A stretch of DNA of 14,676 nucleotides from DAOTWA01 sp034435955 (GTDB lineage: Bacteria; Chloroflexota; Anaerolineae; Anaerolineales; Anaerolineaceae), in the NCBI GenBank assembly GCA_034435955.1, contig DAOTWA010000056.1, forward strand, positions 1-14,676, given 5' to 3'. The notes beneath the pieces were generated by a model. The model worked only from the letters and a program-made list of their open reading frames with translations. It had not been told where the DNA came from and ran no database searches. Position numbers and translations under genes: made by a program. This document shows, piece after piece, positions 1-5,121 of the stretch; the stretch's first letter is position 1; each line of letters starts with the position of its first letter.

Positions 1-303
<303 letters not shown>

Positions 304-309
304 GCGTGA

Positions 310-344
310 TGCGGAGAATTCGGCGCTCTTTCCGCCATTCCGCA
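310..344 (+). other. 23S-5S spacer hairpin
   Basis: An imperfect hairpin: TGCGG (310-314) pairs with CCGCA (340-344), AAT (317-319) with ATT (337-339) and GGCG (322-325) with CGCC (333-336). Such stems in rRNA spacers commonly serve as RNase processing sites; that role is inferred here from position alone. Confidence 0.45.
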
Positions 345-388
345 CGCTTGCATGCTATTCTTTGGACTCTTATTTTCGTCTGAAAGAG

Positions 389-510
389 TCTCTTGGTGAT
401 CTGAGCGACGGGGGTACACCCGGCTACATCCCGAACCCGGTCGTTAAGCCCGTCAGCGCCGATGGTACTTGGAGGGCGACCTCCTGGGAGAGTAGGTCAT
501 TGCCAAGAGA
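389..510 (+). rRNA. rrf: 5S ribosomal RNA
   Basis: About 120 bases with the 5S hallmarks: CCCGAACCCGGTCGTTAAGCCC (starting near 430, helix III/loop region) and GATGGTACTTGGAGGGCGACCTCCTGGGAGAGTAGG in the 3' half. The ends pair as the terminal helix: TCTTGG at 391-396 with CCAAGA at 503-508. The helix continues unusually far outward, 382-396 against 503-517, 15 pairs with one G-U, into a T run at 512-516. Mature ends are therefore estimated. The extended stem probably belongs to the precursor and could also slow or terminate transcription. Last gene of the rrn operon. Confidence 0.95.
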
Positions 511-553
511 CTTTTTCATTTCTACAAATTCCTCATAAATCTCAAAAAGGTAG

Positions 554-559
554 TATAAT
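554..559 (+). promoter_or_regulatory. Candidate promoter (-10 box) for the rpsU-infA leader
   Basis: A perfect TATAAT lies at 554-559 in an AT-rich stretch just after 5S. No good -35 hexamer is seen 16-18 bases upstream (CCTCAT or nearby), so recognition by the housekeeping sigma factor is a guess. A start near 566 would put the first hairpin (567-595) right at the RNA 5' end. No other promoter-like sequence is visible between here and rpsU. Confidence 0.45.
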
Positions 560-651
560 CAATAACGGTCTGGTGAATGAACCATCCACCAGATCCACAT
601 TAAACCTATCGTTAGTTCGCAGAATCGCCCGCACCAGGAGGCCGCGAAAAA

Positions 652-693
652 ATGCTCCCGAGTCCATTACCGGCATACTCACCTCGCCTTTGA
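652..693 (+). CDS. Possible leader peptide of the rpsU-infA attenuator
   Basis: A 13-codon ORF, MLPSPLPAYSPRL, with ATG at 652 and TGA at 691-693. A perfect AGGAGG (636-641) stands 10 bases upstream, slightly farther than ideal. The peptide is rich in proline (4) and leucine (3), residues whose codons can slow ribosomes. The stop codon abuts the first base of the terminator stem, so a ribosome at the end of the ORF would cover the terminator's 5' arm, whereas one stalled at Pro3-Pro5 would cover the antiterminator strand. Peptide function is inferred from location only. Such a short ORF can arise by chance, although the strong Shine-Dalgarno sequence argues against that. Confidence 0.35.
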   Translation: MLPSPLPAYSPRL

Positions 694-727
694 CTCGGCT
701 GCATCGCGGATGATCAGCCGAGTTTTT
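693..727 (+). terminator. Rho-independent terminator / attenuator before rpsU
   Basis: ACTCGGCTG (693-701) pairs perfectly with CAGCCGAGT (715-723), with a 13-base loop and a run of five T (723-727). It lies about 180 bases after 5S and 58 bases before rpsU. It either terminates the rrn operon or acts as an attenuator for rpsU-infA; the alternative pairing of its 5' arm favours the second reading. Confidence 0.8.
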
Positions 728-785
728 ATCCCCTCCGCGGCGAGCACTGCGACCTCATCCCTTACATAGAAGGGAGGTGATAAAT

Positions 786-986
786 TTGACCTCAGTCGTG
801 ATCCGACCGAATGAATCGCAAGAGCAGTTGCTCAAGCGGTTTCGCAAAAAGGTGGTCAAGAGCGGCGTGCTGAGTACGGTGCGGCGCAAGCGCTGGTTCA
901 TCTCTAAAAGCGAGCTGCGGCGTATCGAGAAGAAAAAAGCCATCCGACGGCTCAAGCGCCGCCAGGTCAGCCGCTCAGAGGGTTGA
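786..986 (+). CDS. rpsU: Small ribosomal subunit protein bS21
   Basis: A 66-residue, strongly basic protein of the bS21 family, which sits on the 30S platform near the anti-Shine-Dalgarno end of 16S rRNA and helps initiation. The N-terminus MTSVVIRPNESQEQLLKRF matches the family pattern (V-x-x-N-E-x-x-E-x-x-L-[KR]-R-F), followed by KKVVKSGVLSTVRRKR and a Lys/Arg-rich tail with an alpha-helical look. I chose the TTG at 786 because GGGAGGTG (772-779) is a Shine-Dalgarno sequence 6-8 bases before it. A GTG at 777 in the same frame lies inside that Shine-Dalgarno sequence. A TTG start may keep expression low. infA follows 51 bases later with no visible promoter between, so the two are probably co-transcribed behind the attenuator-like leader. 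Confidence 0.92.
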   Translation: MTSVVIRPNESQEQLLKRFRKKVVKSGVLSTVRRKRWFISKSELRRIEKKKAIRRLKRRQVSRSEG

Positions 987-1037
987 TCTCCCGGCGGCGA
1001 CTTCTGAACCGCTTGGCGCCAATGACAGGAGGTGTGT

Positions 1038-1289
1038 ATGGCGAAAGAAGAGGACAAGATTCAAGTCGATGGCACCATCGTCGAGGCTTTACCAGGGACA
1101 CAGTTCCGCGTGCGCCTGGATAACGGCCACGAAGTCCTGGCGTATCTCTCCGGTCGCATGCGGAAATACTACATCCGCATCTTGCTGGGCGATCGGGTGC
1201 GCGTGGAAATGTCCCCTTACGATCTGACGCGTGGACGCATCGTTTACCGTCAAAAAAAGGCCCACGAAGCAGTCATCGAGGAAGAGTAA
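1038..1289 (+). CDS. infA: Translation initiation factor IF-1
   Basis: An 83-residue S1/OB-fold protein that binds the A site of the 30S subunit during initiation. IF-1 signatures are clear: a VDGTIVEALPGTQFRVRL strand region (10-27), LAYLSGRMRKYYIRIL (34-49; most IF-1s have KNYIRIL) and LTRGRIVYR (63-71). It is about ten residues longer than the common 72-73, with an acidic C-terminal tail ending EEE. The ATG at 1038 has AGGAGG at 1027-1032, five bases upstream; the GTG at 1032 is rejected because it overlaps that site. infA usually sits in the spc/alpha ribosomal protein operon, but here it pairs with rpsU behind an rRNA operon. Another infA copy elsewhere in the genome cannot be excluded. 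Confidence 0.95.
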   Translation: MAKEEDKIQVDGTIVEALPGTQFRVRLDNGHEVLAYLSGRMRKYYIRILLGDRVRVEMSPYDLTRGRIVYRQKKAHEAVIEEE

Positions 1290-1358
1290 TCTTTTCCCTT
1301 CGCACCTCTGGCTTTATCCTTTTCTTCTCTTCTCAGATTGAAAGAAGTAACCTGCGAG

Positions 1359-1393
1359 GCATCCCGAATCCTATCTTCGGGATGCTTCTTTTT
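1359..1393 (+). terminator. Rho-independent terminator after infA
   Basis: GCATCCCGAA (1359-1368) pairs perfectly with TTCGGGATGC (1376-1385), with a 7-base loop, followed by TTCTTTTT (1386-1393). It closes the rpsU-infA unit and separates it from the adaptor lipoprotein gene. Confidence 0.9.
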
Positions 1394-1433
1394 CCTTCCA
1401 CAATTGCAGGTAAAATCCAGGGGGGAGGTGAAT

Positions 1434-2624
1434 ATGAAGAAGATGAAGATGACAAAATGGCTATGGCTGGCTCTGCTGGCCGCCCAGGCGGTGGCGCTGA
1501 CTGCCTGCAGCGGCGGGGCAGGGGCTACACCGCAGGCCACCGAAGCCCCGCCCGTCGCCGCGCCGGCCAGTGTTACCGCGGATGGCAAAGTCGTACCGGT
1601 CAAGACCGCCAACTTGAGCTTCACTACCAGCGCCAAAGTGGCCGAAGTGCTCGTCACGGAGGGGCAGACAGTCAGGGCTGGCGATGTGATCGCCCGGCTG
1701 AGCGGCGCGGATCAGCGCCAGGCCAACGTGGCCGCCGCCGAACTCGAGCTGCTCACCGCCCAGCAGGCCCTCGACCAGCTCAACCAGAACGCCGAGTTGG
1801 CCAGGGCCCAGGCGCAGCTTAAGGTGGCCGAGGCCGCCAAGGAGCTGGACAAGGCGAACAAGCGGCGCATCAGCCGCGATTACCACGTGGGCGATCAGGA
1901 CGCCATCGATTTGGCCTGGGCCGATTACATCCGCGCCCAACACGCCGTCGAGGACATGGAGCGCACCTGGGAGTACTTCAAAAACCGCGATCCCCAGGAC
2001 GTCAATCGCGCCGAAGTGCTGGCCCAATTGGCCCGCGTACGCCAGACGCGCGATACCGCCCTGGCCAACTACAACTACCTGCGCTCAAAGCCGGACCAGC
2101 TCGAGGTGGACGAGGCCGAGGCCCAGCTTCAGCTCGCCAGAGCTGCCCTCGCCTCCGCACAGGCTGAGCTGGAGAAGGTGAAGAACGGCCCAGACCCCGA
2201 CGCGCTGGCTCTGGCCACCGCGCGCGTCCATAACGCCAGGGCTCAGTTGGCTGCTGCGCGCGCCAGTCTGGACGAACTCAGTTTGGTGGCTCCCTTTGAT
2301 GGGACGGTGGTCTCCAACCCGTTGAAAGTGGGCGAGCCGGTCAGTCCTGGGGCGCCGGCGGTGATCCTGGCGGACCTGAGTCGGTGGCGTATTGAGACCA
2401 TCGACCTGACCGAGCTGAATGTGGTGGACCTCAAGGTGGGCGACCGAGTCCAGGTGACCGTCGACGCCCTGCCCGACCTGACGCTGACCGGTTCCATCGC
2501 CAGCATCGACCTGCTGGGACAGAACCGCCAGGGCGACATCGTCTACACCGTGCGGGTCGACCTGAATCAGCAGGACCCCCGCCTGATGTGGAACATGACC
2601 GCCTCGGTCACGTTCGAAGATTAA
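1434..2624 (+). CDS. HlyD/MacA-like membrane fusion (periplasmic adaptor) lipoprotein
   Basis: This 396-residue protein has a lipoprotein signal: basic MKKMKMTK, a hydrophobic core, and lipobox L-T-A-C with Cys25, then an Ala/Pro/Thr linker. The family order follows: the first half of a lipoyl-like domain with VxEVLVTEGQTVRAGDVIARL (about 68-89), a long Ala/Gln/Glu/Leu-rich coiled coil (about 93-282), the second lipoyl half with LVAPFDGTV (284-292), and a beta-barrel domain to the end. Such proteins link an ABC or RND exporter to its outer component, or in Gram-positives support MacB-like ABC exporters. No transporter gene is adjacent, so partner and substrate are unknown. The ATG at 1434 is chosen because GGGAGGTG (1423-1430) precedes it and the longer in-frame start would run through the infA terminator. 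A terminator follows at 2646. Confidence 0.85.
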   Translation: MKKMKMTKWLWLALLAAQAVALTACSGGAGATPQATEAPPVAAPASVTADGKVVPVKTANLSFTTSAKVAEVLVTEGQTVRAGDVIARLSGADQRQANVAAAELELLTAQQALDQLNQNAELARAQAQLKVAEAAKELDKANKRRISRDYHVGDQDAIDLAWADYIRAQHAVEDMERTWEYFKNRDPQDVNRAEVLAQLARVRQTRDTALANYNYLRSKPDQLEVDEAEAQLQLARAALASAQAELEKVKNGPDPDALALATARVHNARAQLAAARASLDELSLVAPFDGTVVSNPLKVGEPVSPGAPAVILADLSRWRIETIDLTELNVVDLKVGDRVQVTVDALPDLTLTGSIASIDLLGQNRQGDIVYTVRVDLNQQDPRLMWNMTASVTFED

Positions 2625-2645
2625 ATCGGTCGGTTGCACTATTTC

Positions 2646-2680
2646 GCGGGGCGGCCTGGCTGGGCCGCCCCGTTTCATTT
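2646..2680 (+). terminator. Terminator between the convergent adaptor and deaminase genes
   Basis: CGGGGCGGCC (2647-2656) pairs perfectly with GGCCGCCCCG (2663-2672) around a 6-base loop, followed by TTTCATTT. It serves the plus-strand gene ending at 2624. It lies immediately beyond the stop codon of the minus-strand deaminase (2675-2677) and may also act in that direction, although no T run is seen on that side. Confidence 0.8.
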
Positions 2681-3148
2681 CCAGTAGCCTTCGTGAACCT
2701 TCAGTCCCTCTTTCTCAAGCAGGGGGCCGACCACTTCGATGTGTCGGTTGCCGCGCTCGAGCAGCTCGCCGCACGGCATGGCCAGCGTCGGGTTGGCCGG
2801 GTTCTGGTCCACGATCATGCGCAGCGTCCATCCGCTGACCGAGAAAACGATCCGTCCGACGGAGCCCCAAAAGATCGCACCGGCGCACATCGGGCACGGC
2901 TCGCTGCTAGTGTACAGCGTGGCGGCCTGCAGCACCTCGCGCGGGAAGCGCTGCGAGGCGGCGCGCATCAGGTTGATCTCGGCGTGGCCGGTGCAGTCCT
3001 TGGCGGTGACCACCGAGTTGAGCGCCTCGGCCAGCACCTCGCCGTCCGCGCTGACCAGCAGCGCGCCGAACGGGTCGTCGCCGCGTTCCCGTGCCTGGCG
3101 CGCCAGGTCGATTGCCTTACGCAGGTAATCCTCATCACTCAGTCGCAT
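2675..3148 (-). CDS. CDA-fold zinc deaminase (guanine/nucleoside deaminase type)
   Basis: A 157-residue cytidine-deaminase-like enzyme. The zinc and proton-shuttle motifs are intact: H55-A-E57 and P84-C85-P-M-C88, the layout of the CMP/dCMP deaminase superfamily. The DDPFGALLV segment (24-32) and SSEPCPMCAGAIFW (81-94) resemble GuaD-type guanine deaminases and TadA-like proteins. Length and single-domain form fit guanine or other nucleobase deamination better than tRNA editing, but substrate cannot be fixed from sequence. The ATG at 3148 is preferred because AGGAGG lies five bases upstream on the minus strand; the in-frame GTG at 3169 would include that site. It is transcribed away from the purine-type operon at 3886 and may supply it with deaminated base. 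A TATAAT with a dyad lies upstream. Confidence 0.88.
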   Translation of the reverse strand: MRLSDEDYLRKAIDLARQARERGDDPFGALLVSADGEVLAEALNSVVTAKDCTGHAEINLMRAASQRFPREVLQAATLYTSSEPCPMCAGAIFWGSVGRIVFSVSGWTLRMIVDQNPANPTLAMPCGELLERGNRHIEVVGPLLEKEGLKVHEGYWK

Positions 3149-3192
3149 GCCCTCCTCCTGTCCTCTCACCGATAATTCAGCGAATAATTTAC

Positions 3193-3217
3193 AATGTTGA
3201 TCTGATTATACAACATT
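3193..3217 (-). promoter_or_regulatory. Deaminase promoter -10 box inside an inverted repeat
   Basis: On the minus strand TATAAT occupies 3210-3205, about 57 bases upstream of the deaminase ATG. It sits in the spacer of a perfect 7-bp inverted repeat, AATGTTG (3193-3199) and CAACATT (3211-3217), separated by 11 bases. A dyad over a -10 box is typical of a repressor operator. No convincing -35 box is seen, which would suit an activator-dependent or weak promoter. The regulator is unknown. Confidence 0.45.
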
Positions 3218-3219
3218 AT

Positions 3220-3640
3220 GGGCATGGGAACGAAAAACGAAGGCGGCTTTCCGCGTTTCGAAATGAGCTCGCTGTCCTGTAGCGTCCCTAAGCCGCCCGG
3301 CGAATCTTACAGCGCCCTGCCCGGGCCAACCCCCGCCCCCTGGCGCCAGGGGATCAGGAAAGCTGGGCTGCCGGCGGCCGTCTCCCGCGCACACGATTCA
3401 GGAGAGGCGCTCCGGCCGCGCAGCGCTGCGGTTCCCAGGGACAGGCTACGCTGGTGTACACCTCCCCGCCGAGCGCGATTGCCACCAGCGGGCGGATACG
3501 CGGCTTGATCGTCTCGCAACGACCAGACCGACCGTCCGCCGCAGCGGGCATTCGCTAAAGTCTTCTCGTTGGATTGGATCATACGATTTTGCCCCGCCTC
3601 GATGGGGCGAATGAACCGGCTGGAAAGAAATCATTACCTA
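3220..3640. other. GC-rich intergenic stretch without a recognised gene
   Basis: I see no gene I can name here. The stretch holds a perfect 16-bp palindrome CCCCTGGCGCCAGGGG (3337-3352) and CGCAGCGCTGCG (3419-3430). One minus-strand frame from an ATG at 3551 to a stop at 3354 (65 codons) has a coding-like preference for G/C at third positions and reads plausibly in its middle (IRPLVAIALGGEVYTSVACP), but it lacks a Shine-Dalgarno sequence and matches no family I know. It may be a gene remnant. Confidence 0.4.
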
Positions 3641-3646
3641 AATCAC

Positions 3647-3676
3647 TTGAATTGATTCTCACTTTGCCCTTATACT
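3647..3676 (+). promoter_or_regulatory. Candidate promoter of the nucleobase uptake/catabolism operon
   Basis: TTGAAT (3647-3652) and TATACT (3671-3676) are separated by 18 bases, a good match to a sigma-70-type promoter, in a locally AT-rich patch. Transcription would start near 3683, leaving a leader of about 200 bases before the first ORF at 3886. No better candidate is seen closer to the gene. Confidence 0.55.
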
Positions 3677-3684
3677 AATGCAAA

Positions 3685-3846
3685 GCCGGCAGCACCGGCG
3701 CCGCATTCCTAGCCCTTTCGAATTTCCGTTCGCAATCTTACGCACACTACAACTTAATATTGTCCTACCGCCCGGCGAAGCGCTGCTGGCCGGGCGGCCC
3801 CAAGCCTGTTTCGCTTTCGAGGCCGCGCGCAGCCACTGCGGCGGCC
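3685..3846 (+). promoter_or_regulatory. Hairpin-rich 5' leader of the operon
   Basis: Three GC-rich hairpins lie between the promoter and the first gene. They are GCCGG/CCGGC (3685-3689/3695-3699), CCGCCCGGC/GCCGGGCGG (3768-3776/3789-3797), and GGCCGC-G-CGCAG with CTGCGGCGGCC (3821-3832/3836-3846, one bulged G, triloop). None is followed by a T run, so these are not ordinary terminators. The sequence does not match the conserved core of the purine riboswitch as far as I can see. Roles in mRNA stability or ligand or protein binding are open. Confidence 0.35.
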
Positions 3847-3885
3847 AGGTACGTGAACCAATCCATTAAATAAGGGAGGATACGC

Positions 3886-5121
3886 ATGTCGAATGATTTC
3901 GACCTGATCATCCGCCGTGCCAGGCTCCGCGGCCGGGGCGAGCGGCTCTTCGACCTGGGCGTGCGCGCTGGCCGGCTGGCGGCCATCGAGGAACACCTCA
4001 CCGGCGGGGCGGAAGTCGAGCTGGACGCGGCCGGCGGACTGACGACCGAATCCTTTGTCAACCCCCACCTGCACCTGTGCAAAGTCTACACCCTGCAAAT
4101 GATGGACGAGGAAGCCCTGCGCGATTATCACGGCGCGGACATGGGCAAGGCCATGACTGCCATCGAGCTGGCCGCGCGGGTGAAGGAGAAGTACGACGAG
4201 AGCTGGATCATCGTCAATGTGCGCCGGGCGCTGGCCGAGGCGGCCCGCTACGGCTGCACCCATGTGCGCGCGTTCGCCGATGTGGACAGCAAGGCCCGCC
4301 TGGAGGGGGTCAAGGCGCTGATCCGCGCGCGCGAAGAATTCCGCGGCTTGGTGGAGGTGCAGGTGGTGGCCTTCGCCCAGGACGGCATGGTGCGCGAGCC
4401 GGGCGCGCCCGATCTGATGCGCCAGGCCATGGCCCTCGGCGCGGACGTGGCCGGCGGCATCCCCTGGATCGAGTACACCGAAGCCGACATCCAGGAGCAT
4501 GTGCGCGCCATCTTCGACCTGGCGGTCGAATTCGACAAGGACGTCTCCATGCTGGTGGACGACGCCGGCGACCCGGGTCTGCGCTCCCTGGAGGCCATGG
4601 CGGTCGAGGCCATCCGCCGCGGCTGGACGGGGCGGGCGCTGGCCCATCACGCCCGCGCCATGGCCCTCTACCCCACACCCTACTTCCAGAAAGTGGCCGC
4701 CCTGCTCAAGAAGGCCGGCATGGGCGTGGTCAGCGACCCACACACCGGACCGCTGCACGCGCGCGTGCGCGAGCTGCTGGCCGAAGGCGCCCTGGTCTGC
4801 CTGGGTCAGGACGACATCTCCGACGCCTATTACCCATACGGGCGCAACAACATGCTCGAGGTGGCCTTCCTGGCGTCGCACCTGCTGTGGATGACCACCG
4901 CAGCCGATATGGAGACGCTCTACGACATGGTCACCGTGCGCGCGGCGCAGGCCATGAATGTACGCGATTACGGTCTGAAGATCGGGGCAGAGGCCAACCT
5001 GGTGGTGCTGGGCCAGCCGAATGTGCTCGAGGCGCTGCGCTATCACGAGGCGCCGCGCTTCGTGCTCAGCCACGGTAAGCTGGTGGATCAGAATAAGGTA
5101 GCGGCGCTGGCAGGGAAGTAG
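3886..5121 (+). CDS. Cytosine-deaminase-like amidohydrolase with altered active site
   Basis: A 411-residue TIM-barrel amidohydrolase aligning along its length with CodA-type cytosine deaminases: FVNPHLHL (57-64), HVRAFADVD (126-134), LGADVAGGIP (184-193), AHHARAMALY (253-262), CLGQDDISDAYYP (305-317) and the C-terminal YGLKIGAEANLVVL composite-sandwich strand. H61, H63, H255 and D309 match metal ligands. However, the strand-5 position that reads H-x-D-E in CodA reads L223-V-D-D226 here, so the third His ligand and the catalytic Glu are both replaced. It may use another chemistry, another metal site or a different substrate; loss of activity is also possible. The ATG at 3886 follows GGGAGGA by five bases. 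Its stop is directly followed by the ATG of the Mo-enzyme gene, which indicates tight coupling. Confidence 0.85.
   Translation: MSNDFDLIIRRARLRGRGERLFDLGVRAGRLAAIEEHLTGGAEVELDAAGGLTTESFVNPHLHLCKVYTLQMMDEEALRDYHGADMGKAMTAIELAARVKEKYDESWIIVNVRRALAEAARYGCTHVRAFADVDSKARLEGVKALIRAREEFRGLVEVQVVAFAQDGMVREPGAPDLMRQAMALGADVAGGIPWIEYTEADIQEHVRAIFDLAVEFDKDVSMLVDDAGDPGLRSLEAMAVEAIRRGWTGRALAHHARAMALYPTPYFQKVAALLKKAGMGVVSDPHTGPLHARVRELLAEGALVCLGQDDISDAYYPYGRNNMLEVAFLASHLLWMTTAADMETLYDMVTVRAAQAMNVRDYGLKIGAEANLVVLGQPNVLEALRYHEAPRFVLSHGKLVDQNKVAALAGK

Larger units (their letters stand above)
567..727 (+). promoter_or_regulatory. Putative attenuator leader RNA upstream of rpsU-infA
   Basis: The segment contains a 5' hairpin (TCTGGTG at 569-575 with CACCAGA at 587-593), a short ORF with a Shine-Dalgarno sequence (AGGAGG 636-641, ATG 652), a terminator (693-727), and a competing helix: CCGAGTC at 658-664 is perfectly complementary to GACTCGG at 692-698, which overlaps the 5' arm of the terminator. 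The two helices cannot coexist, which is the usual architecture of an antiterminator/terminator switch. The competing strand lies in codons 3-5 of the small ORF, so ribosome movement could decide which helix forms. All of this is read by eye; a chance 7-bp match is possible, and the terminator could simply end the rrn operon. Confidence 0.45.

Noticed and set aside
304..388. Possible tRNA in the 23S-5S spacer
   Set aside because: No cloverleaf, no GTTCRA-type T-loop and no acceptor pairing; only a processing-type hairpin is present.
462..713. An 83-codon plus-strand frame
   Set aside because: It starts inside the 5S rRNA and runs through the leader and terminator; product unlike any protein I know.
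3307..3582. A 91-codon minus-strand frame in the intergenic gap
   Set aside because: It overlaps another frame with a better codon pattern, has an Arg/Gly/Pro-rich shadow-like product and no Shine-Dalgarno site.
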